Both the position numbers and the translations under genes were made by a program. From contig PBDA01000030.1 in the NCBI GenBank assembly GCA_002718345.1, positions 1 to 64,000 of the forward strand: a stretch of DNA of 64,000 bases, given 5' to 3'. Shown one piece after another: positions 1 through 8,711 of this stretch. The stretch's first letter is position 1. The number at the start of each line of letters is the position of its first letter. The notes under the pieces were generated by a model. It made no database searches and had not been told where the DNA came from. It worked only from the letters and a program-made list of their open reading frames with translations. This DNA comes from Rhodospirillaceae bacterium. GTDB lineage: Bacteria > Pseudomonadota > Gammaproteobacteria > Steroidobacterales > Rariloculaceae.

Positions 1-439
1 AATAACCAAAAAGTTTTTTCTTGTTAGCTTAGGTATAGTGTTTGGAGTAATAACTTCTACGAGTTTTGCTCATCATGGTGATGCAGGGCGTTTTGAGGAA
101 GCCATTACAACATTGACTGGCACTGTAGTTGCGGTACAGCTTATAAATCCTCACTCTCGATTAATTTTTGATGTTGAAGAACATAATGGGCAGCTGGTCA
201 GGTGGCAGGCAGAATTCTCTAATGCAGCTGGTTTAGCAAGAATAGGTTGGACTACTGAGACCCTAAAAACTGGTGATGCAATTATAGTGGCTGGTCGTAC
301 TGTAAGAAGTGGAGCTCCCTATATAAATTTAAGTGAGCATGCAAGAATCTTTAAGTTAGAGACTTGCGAGGATATCTATCGTTCCGGGATGATTTTTGGC
401 GAACCTCCAGATTATCCTGCACCAGATTGCAGTCTTTAA
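1..439 (+). CDS. DUF6152-like secreted protein, 5' end cut by window edge
   Basis: The open frame continues upstream of the GTG at 38 to the window edge and reads as a hydrophobic signal peptide ending in SFA before HHG, so the true start lies outside the window. The mature part has the DUF6152 pattern: an HH pair at the new N-terminus, an NPHS motif, a W-containing strand, a GW, and a final G-A-P-x-I strand. This is a small beta protein of unknown function, presumably periplasmic. Three more copies of the domain lie at 49.2-52.2 kb. It is followed after 15 bases by a TTT binding protein. The function is not known. Confidence 0.75.
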   Translation, partial: ITKKFFLVSLGIVFGVITSTSFAHHGDAGRFEEAITTLTGTVVAVQLINPHSRLIFDVEEHNGQLVRWQAEFSNAAGLARIGWTTETLKTGDAIIVAGRTVRSGAPYINLSEHARIFKLETCEDIYRSGMIFGEPPDYPAPDCSL

Positions 440-454
440 AACGTATCAGAAAGC

Positions 455-1483
455 GTGAAATCTCTTTTTAAATTTCTGCGTGTGCTAATAGGAGTTTATC
501 TGTATTTGGTTTCGTCTGTTGCATGGGCTCAAAATAGCGCTGATTTTTATTCAGGGAAAACTGTCAGTATTTTGGTGGGTTCCGGACCAGGTGGATTAAC
601 TGATACATCTGCACGTGTAATTGCTAGATTTCTTGAAAAATATATACCAGGGCAGCCAACTGTAATAGTTCAGAATATGCCTGGTGGCGGAAGTGTCACT
701 ATGGCTAATCATGTTTTTAGATCTGTTGCCCGTGATGGCACTGTTCTTGGTTATCCGGTTCCAGGGATGGTTACTGCTGAAATCCTTGAGCCTCGTCGGG
801 CAAAATATGAAGGTCGCAGATTGAATTGGATAGGCTCTGCTTTTCGGACAACTAACACTATCTCAGTTTATAACAGAGCTGATATACAAACCTGGGAAGA
901 CACAAAAGAGAATCAAGTTTTTTTTGGGGCGTCTGGCAGAGGGTCGCCTCTTTACCAAATCCCATCACTTGCAAAAGCACTACTTAATTTAAACTTTTCT
1001 ATTGTGACAGGTTATGAAAGTGGTAGTGCAGTTGTGCTTGCAATGGAGAGAGGAGAAGTAGATGGCCAGGCAATAGCATTAGATTTTTGGGAGGCTCAGC
1101 GCCCTCAATGGCTTTTAAATGATTCTCTTACACATCTGATGAGAATTGGTCCACCAGACCCTAAAAGGGCACCTGGTGTGCCACATATAGCTGAGTTAGT
1201 TAATTCAGAACGTCAAAAAGCTTTAGTTGAGCTTGTAGAGATTGGCTTTACGTTAGGTTGGCCTCTCTTTGCACCACCTGATGTGCCTATTAACCGGGTA
1301 GAAATATTACGGAGAGCTTTCTCTGATCTAGTGGAAGACCCAGAATTTTCTACTACCATAGAGGCAGCACTTCATGTACAGCTAAATCCTATAATTGGAG
1401 CTGAATTAGCTCAGTACGTTGACCAGGCACTTAGCACTCCTAAGCCACTAGTTGAGGAGCTAATTAGTATTTTAGGGTTATAA
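455..1483 (+). CDS. TTT (TctC/Bug family) periplasmic solute-binding protein
   Basis: Periplasmic receptor of the tripartite tricarboxylate transporter class, which captures carboxylates for a TctAB permease. It starts with GTG and has a clear signal peptide (about 26 residues, ending WAQ). The mature protein shows the Bug features: a GxGPGG-type ligand loop after the first strand, the P-x-x-x-V-x-x-N-M-P-G-G segment, and a C-terminal lobe rich in aliphatic helices. Its 342 residues are normal to slightly long. It lies 15 bases after a DUF6152 gene and convergent with the next operon, so no permease is directly attached. It probably shares the permease at 3.5-5.5 kb or 18.4-20.4 kb. The ligand cannot be predicted. 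Confidence 0.88.
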   Translation: MKSLFKFLRVLIGVYLYLVSSVAWAQNSADFYSGKTVSILVGSGPGGLTDTSARVIARFLEKYIPGQPTVIVQNMPGGGSVTMANHVFRSVARDGTVLGYPVPGMVTAEILEPRRAKYEGRRLNWIGSAFRTTNTISVYNRADIQTWEDTKENQVFFGASGRGSPLYQIPSLAKALLNLNFSIVTGYESGSAVVLAMERGEVDGQAIALDFWEAQRPQWLLNDSLTHLMRIGPPDPKRAPGVPHIAELVNSERQKALVELVEIGFTLGWPLFAPPDVPINRVEILRRAFSDLVEDPEFSTTIEAALHVQLNPIIGAELAQYVDQALSTPKPLVEELISILGL

Positions 1484-1487
1484 GAAA

Positions 1488-2384
1488 TTAAGCAGTCAAA
1501 CGGCTATCTACAATTGATTCAAAGCGGCTTTCAGGAGATAGCAGATCACGAGCAACCATCCAGTCATAAATACGTTCATATTCTTCTGGTGTGTAAGGTC
1601 GTGGATAAACATAACGAAATCTGCCTAAGTAGAAATCTTCATCACTGATTTGTGCAAATTCTGGCGGAACCTCTTGAGCCATAAATTTAAGATATGGAGT
1701 TATATTTACATTAATTCTATCTACTGCAGTTCTTATGGCCCGGTCTACTCCGGCATAACCTTTTGGATCTAATGATGGAACACCCACTTCTGCACCCTCA
1801 TAGAAAGCTTCACAGATTATTTTATGCCCTCGTTTAACTGCAACGGTTATCCAAGGTTCCATTAGTGCGGCAGCGCCAATTTTCCCATCTTCGAGGAACT
1901 TTAAGCGTTGTTTAGGCCCACCAACGTGGCCTGGTTGAATTTCGCTCTGACTAAGGTAGCCTTCCAATAACGCAAGGGTTACATAGTGTGAACCTGCGTG
2001 CATATTTACACCCACAGTAACACCTTTTAGGTCTGATGGTATGTTGTATGAGGAGTCGTCACAAACAACTAATGCCTGTGTTGCAACAGCTGCGCGTTTA
2101 GAAATAACCTGGGCTCCTTCATTGCTATCTTGCGTCCTTCTTATTTGACCCCATTCGCATGCGCGATACATGGAATATTCACCCTTTTCTATTCCTTCAT
2201 GCCAACCATAAGATTTAACTTTTTTATGATCCAGGATTGGTTCTGACGGGACTTCTTTGTCACGGTTTCGGCCTGATCCTGCAGGGATTAACTCAACATC
2301 AATGCCTTCATCAGCAAAGTACCCTTCCTCTAACGCCACGTGATAAGGAAGCGAAAATACGGCGTTATTAACTTCAATCTTCAT
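1488..2384 (-). CDS. NMT1/ThiY-like substrate-binding-fold protein without a signal peptide
   Basis: Type II periplasmic-binding fold of the NMT1/THI5/NrtA-SsuA group. The N-terminus reads directly into the first strand (LPYHVALEEGYF, then DEGIDVELIPAG), and the middle has SDLKGVTVGV and a later LMEPW, both typical of this group. No signal peptide or lipobox is present, so it is either cytoplasmic or an enzyme built on the binding-protein fold. It is the last gene of a minus-strand run (cupin, cupin, TctC, TctA, TctB, TctC, this gene). A role in the pathway rather than in ABC uptake is suggested because no ABC permease or ATPase is nearby. An enzyme role is inference. Confidence 0.7.
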   Translation of the reverse strand: MKIEVNNAVFSLPYHVALEEGYFADEGIDVELIPAGSGRNRDKEVPSEPILDHKKVKSYGWHEGIEKGEYSMYRACEWGQIRRTQDSNEGAQVISKRAAVATQALVVCDDSSYNIPSDLKGVTVGVNMHAGSHYVTLALLEGYLSQSEIQPGHVGGPKQRLKFLEDGKIGAAALMEPWITVAVKRGHKIICEAFYEGAEVGVPSLDPKGYAGVDRAIRTAVDRINVNITPYLKFMAQEVPPEFAQISDEDFYLGRFRYVYPRPYTPEEYERIYDWMVARDLLSPESRFESIVDSRLTA

Positions 2385-2467
2385 GACTTTGTATATGTCC
2401 TGTTGTTGATAGTGAGTAAATTTTTAAATATATGGTGCTCAGTATGAAAGAGATGCTTCAGGTATTA

Positions 2468-3421
2468 TCAAAGTATATCTTTATAATTTTCATAAAGTGC
2501 CCATTGATTGGCTACATTAGCTTCCGTGTCTTTTGCAGATAATGGAGATAGAGGAAGACCAGTTGATACTGACCATGCAATCAATTGCGGGTCAGCAAGT
2601 GCGTGTGATAAGGCCTCACTTAAAATCGCTCTGGCTTCTTCATCCATTTCTGGTGGACCTCCTAGCATTCGCTGAACATTTAATTCTGATAGTTCAGGTT
2701 TTCCTAAATCAGCAGCATTCTGTGTGTCTGGTATAGAATTTATATTGCTAAAATTTGCAATAACCTTCAGATCACCGGTATCTGTATAACTTCTAACTGA
2801 AGTTGATGGGCCAAGCGCCACGTCTCCATCACCACGAACAACTGCTAGAACATAATTTTGGCTGCCTTCATAACCTGTTATAAATCGTGCATTGAGTCCT
2901 AAGACATTAGTTACAATCTTTGTTGCGGCATGAGCACTTGAATGCACACCTGTAACAGTGAACATAATTGGCCTCCCTAAAGCCCTTAAATCATCTACGT
3001 TGGAAATATTTTTAGATGAAGATACAACCATTAAGTAACGATCTTCAGACATACGACCTAACCAAGTCACGTTTGATAGATCATAACCAACTCTTTCGTC
3101 TAGAAGATGAGGCAGAAGTAACCCAGGAAGATTGAAAGCGCCTATCGTATAACCATCAGGCCTTGCACGATAGATTGCAGTCGCGCCTTTACGTCCACCA
3201 GCTCCAGGCATATTTCTAGGGATAAGGTTGACAGAATTTGGGAGGTATTTTTGCATAGCAGGTAAAACACCTCGAACGTAACTATCAAAACCACCACCGG
3301 CGCTGTAGGGAATGATTACTGTTATGTCTTTCTCGGGATATTGAGCTTCAGCATTAGTGACATTAAACGATAAGCTTAAAAAGAATACCGCACTGAAATA
3401 ATAAATTGATTTGATGGACAC
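2468..3421 (-). CDS. TTT (TctC/Bug family) solute-binding protein
   Basis: Periplasmic carboxylate receptor of a TTT system. It uses a GTG start and a signal peptide ending in AEAQ. After the peptide comes YPEKDITVIIPYSAGGGFD, the usual ligand-loop region, then N-L-I-P-R-N-M-P-G-A-G-G, the signature of the family. Length is 317 residues, typical for the family. It lies directly downstream of TctB and TctA on the minus strand, so it is the second receptor of that operon; the first is at 5.5-6.5 kb. Two receptors with one permease suggests different ligands or conditions served by one channel (inference). Confidence 0.9.
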   Translation of the reverse strand: MSIKSIYYFSAVFFLSLSFNVTNAEAQYPEKDITVIIPYSAGGGFDSYVRGVLPAMQKYLPNSVNLIPRNMPGAGGRKGATAIYRARPDGYTIGAFNLPGLLLPHLLDERVGYDLSNVTWLGRMSEDRYLMVVSSSKNISNVDDLRALGRPIMFTVTGVHSSAHAATKIVTNVLGLNARFITGYEGSQNYVLAVVRGDGDVALGPSTSVRSYTDTGDLKVIANFSNINSIPDTQNAADLGKPELSELNVQRMLGGPPEMDEEARAILSEALSHALADPQLIAWSVSTGLPLSPLSAKDTEANVANQWALYENYKDIL

Positions 3422-3516
3422 TATCTTTTTTTAATTTAACTCATGAATTATTCAAAAGCTTAGAGATTTTTAGTCAACTGTCAATTGTTAAAATAGGGAT
3501 TTGATTGGAAGGGGGT

Positions 3517-3990
3517 TTATCCAGACCCTACTAGCCACATTATAATCAGCCCGTTAAATAGTGGAATTTCAAAAATAAGTTCAAATAAACCAAAGACTAG
3601 CAACCATGCGCCTATTGCGCCGCTTATGCTAACTAAAAACGATTCTTTACTACCGACAAAAAGGAAGCTAAATACTAAAATAGGCGTGGCATATGTGAAG
3701 CCAAATCCCAGAACTCCCACGATAAAGAGGAACATCCAAAATAACATTTTATTTTCTGCTGATTTGGATTTATTTATTTTAGTTTGCTCTTCCTGATTTG
3801 AGTTAATAGATAATTGGATTTCTCGGTAAAGTTGCAACAAGGCAAGGATTGTGCCTGGAATACCAATTAATAACGGCATAAGTTTTGAACTACCAGGAAA
3901 AGTTATTGAAAACAATGACATGAATAAGAAAATTAATGTCATTAGTAATGCGGTAAATACTTGGCTATTTATTGGCAATTTATGAATCAT
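3517..3990 (-). CDS. tctB: TTT small membrane subunit, TctB-like
   Basis: Small four-helix membrane subunit of a TTT transporter. The 157 residues contain an N-terminal helix (about 12-32), a second helix, a polar loop rich in K, E, Q and N (about 63-82), and two further helices, the standard TctB layout. Sequence in this family is poorly conserved, so the call rests on topology and position: it starts 7 bases after the TctA stop codon and precedes a receptor gene. It forms the permease with the TctA subunit at 3998-5491. Confidence 0.85.
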   Translation of the reverse strand: MIHKLPINSQVFTALLMTLIFLFMSLFSITFPGSSKLMPLLIGIPGTILALLQLYREIQLSINSNQEEQTKINKSKSAENKMLFWMFLFIVGVLGFGFTYATPILVFSFLFVGSKESFLVSISGAIGAWLLVFGLFELIFEIPLFNGLIIMWLVGSG

Positions 3991-3997
3991 GGTTTCT

Positions 3998-5491
3998 TCA
4001 TTTTATTTCATTGTTCGTGTCTACTTTTCGCCAAAAATAGATACTAAAGCTAATAATTGTAAGGGCAACAAGTGTTATTGCCCCTGGCCGTAGAACGAAT
4101 GATGGTCCCCATAAAGCCATCGCTTTATGAAATGAATCTTCCATAATAGGGCCGAGAATTAGCCCGATAACAAAAGGTGGACGCGGCCAGTGGTGTTTCT
4201 TCATTAAATGACCAATAACACCCAAGAGAATTAAAACGATTAGATTTTCCCATGCTCTGTGGCTTAGGTAAGAGCCTAAACAGGTTAGTATGAAGACAAA
4301 TGGAATGAGTAAATTACCTCTAACATAACTTAGATAGCTAAAGCAGGGGGCTATAGCAAAGAACATCACAACAGCGATAATGTTAGCAATCATCAGGGCC
4401 CAGATGAGCGTCCACACCGTTTCCATCCCTGTCAATGCTAAGCTGGGACCGGGCTGTAAGCCAAGCATAACAAAGGCGCCTAGTAGTATAGCCATGCCCG
4501 AGGAACCTGGAACACCAAAAAATAATGTTGGTAGCAATGAACCGCCTTCTTTGGAATTATTTGCTGTTTCTGGCGCGATCACTCCTTCTACAGCACCTTT
4601 ACCAAGTTGTTCTGGGTTTTTAGAAGATTGAACTGCATGGCCATAACATATCCATGATGCCGCGTCCCCTCCTAGTCCTGGGATCATTCCTATAAAGGCT
4701 CCTATGATAGAAGTGCGTATGGTTAGGCCCCAATGTGAAAATACATCATGGACTCCTTTTAGGACACCTTTAATTCCATAGGTCGCTTTTTCTTGTACTT
4801 GAGCTATTGATCCTCCGGTAGTGCCAAGCGCAATCATTTCAGGTAGTGCGAAGATTCCAAGTACAGCAGTAATAATATCGATCCCATCCCATAGAAACAG
4901 AAAGTCGAATGTATATCGTTGAGCGCCAGTTTGTGGATCTAAATTGATGAAGGCTAGCATTAGGCCAAATAAGCCAACGGTTAATCCTTTTACAAGAGAA
5001 TCACCAGAAAGTAATGCAATAAACATGATGCCAAACAAAGCTAAAAAGAAAAATTCTGCAGGTCCAAAGGCAAGTACAACAGGTCGTAATAAGGGCATAA
5101 CTGCAATTAGGAACAGTCCTCCGATTACACCACCTACTCCAGAAGCGCCAAGTGCTGCGCCAATGGCACGCCCAGCTTCTCCTTTACGCGTCATAGGTAA
5201 TCCATCCACAATTGTTGCCGCATCTGGTCCGGTTCCTGGAACACCAAAAAGAATGCTTGGAATTGCACCTCCTGTGTGAACTACTGAATGCATAGATATG
5301 AGAAATATTGCACCTGCTATTGGGTCCATGCCAAACACAAATGGAATAGCCAAAACAACACCTAATTTTCCACCTAATCCTGGAATAGCCCCAAAAAACA
5401 TTCCGACTGGCACTGCAATTAGAATCAATAACATATGGTTTGGCGTGCCAATTACTTGTATAAGAGCTTCAAAAATACCCAGGATATCCAT
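3998..5491 (-). CDS. tctA: TTT large membrane subunit, TctA-like
   Basis: Large permease subunit, 497 residues with about 11-12 membrane segments. It has the two conserved glycine-rich halves of TctA: GxIPGLGGKLG near residue 35 and the repeated IPGLGGDAAS near residue 270, plus FGVPGTGPDAAT and FFGVPGSSGMA in equivalent places. These duplicated motifs form the transport pathway in the family. It sits between a TctC gene (upstream, 28 bases) and TctB (downstream, 7 bases), so the operon encodes a complete TTT importer. Carboxylates are the usual substrates; the exact one is unknown. Confidence 0.95.
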   Translation of the reverse strand: MDILGIFEALIQVIGTPNHMLLILIAVPVGMFFGAIPGLGGKLGVVLAIPFVFGMDPIAGAIFLISMHSVVHTGGAIPSILFGVPGTGPDAATIVDGLPMTRKGEAGRAIGAALGASGVGGVIGGLFLIAVMPLLRPVVLAFGPAEFFFLALFGIMFIALLSGDSLVKGLTVGLFGLMLAFINLDPQTGAQRYTFDFLFLWDGIDIITAVLGIFALPEMIALGTTGGSIAQVQEKATYGIKGVLKGVHDVFSHWGLTIRTSIIGAFIGMIPGLGGDAASWICYGHAVQSSKNPEQLGKGAVEGVIAPETANNSKEGGSLLPTLFFGVPGSSGMAILLGAFVMLGLQPGPSLALTGMETVWTLIWALMIANIIAVVMFFAIAPCFSYLSYVRGNLLIPFVFILTCLGSYLSHRAWENLIVLILLGVIGHLMKKHHWPRPPFVIGLILGPIMEDSFHKAMALWGPSFVLRPGAITLVALTIISFSIYFWRKVDTNNEIK

Positions 5492-5519
5492 AGTTCTTTA
5501 CAAAGATACGTTTGTTTAC

Positions 5520-6527
5520 CTAGGGATCCCCTAGCCCTATTGCGTTTTTAATTATTTCTAATGTTTCAGGAGGTTGATTAAGTGCAGATATGACAAGATC
5601 TGCAACATTTTCACCATAAGCAGGTTCTATTGGTCGTCCCATTCGTCGTGCTTCTGCAATGAGTCTTGGGTCTTTTAATGCATTCTCATAAGCAGTGCGC
5701 AGGGAATTAAGTTGTTTGATTGGTATGTTTGGAGGAGCAGCGGTAATTCTGCCAAGTTCTGCCATGTCAGTTATTAACTGAATTATTTGTTTAGCGCGAT
5801 TATCAACTGCAAAATCTATCGCATTAGGGACTCCGCTAATTGTTCCGCCAACAGAAAGAATAAAGTTGCCATAACCAGCATCGACAAAACTTTGTGCTGA
5901 ACTTGTTGAGCCTACTTGTCCACAAATTTCACCGCGCATCATTGCCATTTCACTTTCGGTTCCTCCATAACCTGGAATAATTTTGATGTTCAGTCCAAGC
6001 GCTTCTGAAAGTAGACGAGTATCGGCATAGGAAGCAGAACCTATTCCCGCCCCTGAGAAAGGGACAGGATCTTGGGCGTTAAGCAAATCATGAATAGTTT
6101 TGATAGAGCAGTTTGTAGATATAATTACTGCTCTAGGTTCTCCCGCAGCTTTTCCAATCCAAGTAAGTTCACGAAGGTCAAATTGCAGAGCAGGATTATT
6201 AGTTAATTGACCATATATTAATCCAGCGTTGAATGTTCCTATTGTTAAACCATCTGGATCAGATCTAGCAAGCGTATTAGCGCCAATATAATGGCCAGCG
6301 CCAGGTATATTTCTGATAATTACATGTTCTGCATTAAGTTTTTCCTCAAGATACCCGCCAATTAGCCGAGCGTAGGCGTCATAACCACCACCAGCATCTG
6401 TTGCAACGATATAGCTTACTGACTTATCAGCGTAATAATTTATATCTATTGTAGAGGCAGAAAGTAGCACGTATGTAACCATACTTGCTGTTATCAGAGC
6501 GCTTAGTTTTTGTAGGAAGCTTTTCAC
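5520..6527 (-). CDS. TTT (TctC/Bug family) solute-binding protein
   Basis: Periplasmic receptor for the adjacent TctA/TctB permease. I chose the GTG at 6527 because the longer ATG-initiated frame (to 6575) overlaps the upstream cupin gene and puts polar residues before the signal sequence, whereas 6527 gives a clean start (MKSFLQKLSALITASMVTY) and a 16-base intergenic gap. The mature part has TDAGGGYDAYARL and a later I-R-N-I-P-G-A-G, both Bug signatures. Length is normal at about 335 residues. The longer start remains possible. Confidence 0.88.
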   Translation of the reverse strand: MKSFLQKLSALITASMVTYVLLSASTIDINYYADKSVSYIVATDAGGGYDAYARLIGGYLEEKLNAEHVIIRNIPGAGHYIGANTLARSDPDGLTIGTFNAGLIYGQLTNNPALQFDLRELTWIGKAAGEPRAVIISTNCSIKTIHDLLNAQDPVPFSGAGIGSASYADTRLLSEALGLNIKIIPGYGGTESEMAMMRGEICGQVGSTSSAQSFVDAGYGNFILSVGGTISGVPNAIDFAVDNRAKQIIQLITDMAELGRITAAPPNIPIKQLNSLRTAYENALKDPRLIAEARRMGRPIEPAYGENVADLVISALNQPPETLEIIKNAIGLGDP

Positions 6528-6543
6528 GGACAAGTTTTGCCCG

Positions 6544-7134
6544 TTACTCAGTAGGAGGTATCCACAAATCTTCAAATCCCTTTGCTGGCTCTAGTTGATC
6601 AAACCAGTGAAAGCCCATTGGCTTAAGGAGTCGACTGTTTATTACTACTACGCGGGCCTCAGTATCCAGACTAGAGTTTACTCGTTTATGTGCGCAGTAC
6701 GGTGGAATATAAATATAGTCACCTGGGCCCCATTCATATTTTTTGGGAGTTGTATCCCATTCCCAAATAAATTCGTCTTCACATTGAAATCGAACATCGT
6801 AGTGTAGGTCGTGGCCAGTGCCTTCTATAACAAATGCAATTTCTTCAGATAAATGCCGGCTTGTGCCAGTAGCTCCGTTTGATGGGATGAATTGCATATA
6901 AATATCAATACAACATTCAGCAGTATTCATACCTTCATTTATAATGTGTTTAATCAGACCATCTGATGTACGTTCCATAGGCATTTCGTTAGCTTTGACA
7001 ACGCCTTTACGCTGTGCGTATTCCTTTTTAAATGTTTTTGATGCTTCTAGTGCTTGAGCATAAAAATCTGCTGTAACTTTACTGCGAGAGCGCTGTCGTT
7101 CAATATCACATACAAAAGAAGGTTGTTCACTCAT
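6544..7134 (-). CDS. Single-domain cupin protein
   Basis: A 196-residue cupin with a polar helical N-terminus. Motif 1 is SRHLSEEIAFVIEGTGHD, with one His and an acidic pair in metal-ligand positions, and motif 2 is PPYCAHKRVN, with the second-motif His. A WEW...YEWGPGD insertion lies between them. The fold is a small beta barrel that usually binds Fe, Mn or Zn in dioxygenases, isomerases or sugar- and acid-binding proteins; no reaction can be assigned. It is 25 bases downstream of another cupin gene and just upstream of TTT genes, so it is likely co-transcribed with the importer. Related bicupins appear three more times in the window. Confidence 0.8.
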   Translation of the reverse strand: MSEQPSFVCDIERQRSRSKVTADFYAQALEASKTFKKEYAQRKGVVKANEMPMERTSDGLIKHIINEGMNTAECCIDIYMQFIPSNGATGTSRHLSEEIAFVIEGTGHDLHYDVRFQCEDEFIWEWDTTPKKYEWGPGDYIYIPPYCAHKRVNSSLDTEARVVVINSRLLKPMGFHWFDQLEPAKGFEDLWIPPTE

Positions 7135-7159
7135 TGTTTTTCTCTATAAATGTATTTTC

Positions 7160-7714
7160 TCATAGTGAGTCTGGTGGCGAATAGTTTTCTTGGCCGGGTA
7201 CAGGTTCTTTCGGAGGGTACTCAACAACTTTTTGAAACATTAGATGCATAAATAGAAATAAAGGTTTGGCTTTCATTATTAACACAATTGTTTCATCTTC
7301 ATGATCATCAGAAAAATGTTGATGTACGCAGCAATTCTCTACTAATAGTGCATCGCCAGCTTCCCAATCAATACGTCGGCCATCATGGATGTCATGTCCT
7401 TTTCCTTTTAGCACAAAAAAGACTGCGCTATTCATATGGCCATGCTTTTGACCATGCCCACCAGGCGCAAAAACGTCTATATGAGATTCTATGGATTGTG
7501 CAATGCGAACAGACTGCGGATTTATAACTTTCTTTCCAAAATTTTGTGGTCCTCCTTTCCATTCTAAGTCGCCTGATGAATAGATTCTTGGTTGTGAGAA
7601 TAATTCATGAACAAGCTCTCCATAGGTTCCTTCAAGGCCGCGAACAAAAGTTCGTTTTTTTGTCCACCTTTCCCAGACTACTTCCTCTTTATTATCTGTG
7701 CTTGGGGTTGCCAT
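7160..7714 (-). CDS. Single-domain cupin protein
   Basis: A 184-residue cupin and the first gene of the minus-strand TTT operon; a good AAGGA lies 6 bases before the ATG. Motif 1 is KHGHMNSAVFFVLKGKGHD, with the H-x-H metal ligands, and motif 2 is ENCCVHQHF, with the ligand His. A canonical Glu is replaced by a small or aliphatic residue, giving a mostly His site. The WEAGDALLV strand between the motifs is typical. The same VHQHF/YHQHF motif recurs in the bicupins at 8.7, 20.5 and 21.6 kb, so these belong to one expanded family. The enzymatic role is unknown. Confidence 0.8.
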   Translation of the reverse strand: MATPSTDNKEEVVWERWTKKRTFVRGLEGTYGELVHELFSQPRIYSSGDLEWKGGPQNFGKKVINPQSVRIAQSIESHIDVFAPGGHGQKHGHMNSAVFFVLKGKGHDIHDGRRIDWEAGDALLVENCCVHQHFSDDHEDETIVLIMKAKPLFLFMHLMFQKVVEYPPKEPVPGQENYSPPDSL

Positions 7715-7837
7715 TCAAATCCTTTATGAAATTTTAAACTGCCGACAATCTTACTGCGAAACAGATCGAAATATACACTATACACATTAGTAGCTTAGAT
7801 TAGATTGATAGGTAAATTTATGGTTTTATTTAATTTG

Positions 7838-8545
7838 TCATATGGTCGGCCAGTTTTCTACTAGCCTCATAACACCTACAGTTATCGCAAGAGCGCCTAT
7901 TGAAGCAGTGACTGCTAACTGCAGCCAGCGCGCTCCATTTTCAATGGTTCTAAGCGGATAGGATGCCAAAAAGGATAGAGTGGTCATACCAACTATCGAG
8001 CCAGCACCAAAAGCAATTATGAACCCTAGAGCATTTGCTAGAGTTTGTGCTGTTGCAGCTAGTACAAGCATACCGGCCGAACCAGCAGCTCCATGTATCA
8101 TGCCTACTAATAATGCTCTACTTAATCCCATATTGATATGTCTGTGCTCATGTACACTTTTTGCATGTGGTTCCTTGTAGTTCTCATGGGAATGTGCGTG
8201 CATATGAGTGACACCATCTTGGTGTTTATGCATATGAAAATGGGATTTCTTTTCTCGTAATGAAGCAACGACATGTAGCCCTAATAGGATGAGCATTATG
8301 CCTACTAAAAATTCTAGTAGGGATTCTGTGGTTGGGGAAAGGGTTTCGCCAAAAATAAGAAGAATGCCGCATATAATTAGTAAAGTTATCGTATGACCAA
8401 GACCCCACATGGTGCCTCTAAGGATTAAGGCTTTGCGGGATGATCGATTTGTGCTCATAGCAGCCACTGCTGATAAATGATCAGCCTCAAGGGCATGTTG
8501 AAAACCAACAACGCAACCGAGCATCAGTAACGTATAGTATTCCAT
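7838..8545 (-). CDS. Nickel/cobalt transporter-like membrane protein (NicO/UreH type)
   Basis: A 235-residue membrane protein with about six helices. Helix 1 carries HALEADHLSAV, the HxxxxDH signature of NiCoT/NicO metal permeases. A second histidine-containing segment (MIHGAAGSAG) lies in a later helix. The middle loop (about residues 103-136) is very rich in His, with HFHMHKH and HMHAHSH runs, consistent with metal capture. It probably exports or imports Ni or Co, or delivers Ni to an enzyme. No urease or hydrogenase is in the window; the cobalt-type nitrile hydratase at 54 kb and cobalamin use implied by the EutA-like proteins are possible clients (inference). It is transcribed alone, divergent from the bicupin at 8712. 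Confidence 0.78.
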   Translation of the reverse strand: MEYYTLLMLGCVVGFQHALEADHLSAVAAMSTNRSSRKALILRGTMWGLGHTITLLIICGILLIFGETLSPTTESLLEFLVGIMLILLGLHVVASLREKKSHFHMHKHQDGVTHMHAHSHENYKEPHAKSVHEHRHINMGLSRALLVGMIHGAAGSAGMLVLAATAQTLANALGFIIAFGAGSIVGMTTLSFLASYPLRTIENGARWLQLAVTASIGALAITVGVMRLVENWPTI

Positions 8546-8711
8546 AATGATTACTTCATCGAATTGTTGGTTTTCCTAACAAGAATGGGGTTTAGTTTGT
8601 ATTATTTATTGATTCTGGTTTAAGAGATGTAGCGCCAATGGCAGAATTGTAGCATCCTTGAAAGTCATAACATCATGTTTAATTTTATATCTTAGAGGAA
8701 ATATTCAGTAT

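Noticed and set aside
8546-8711. Cobalamin or metal riboswitch before the NicO-like or bicupin gene
   Set aside because: I saw no conserved B12-box or NiCo motif in this 166-base gap.
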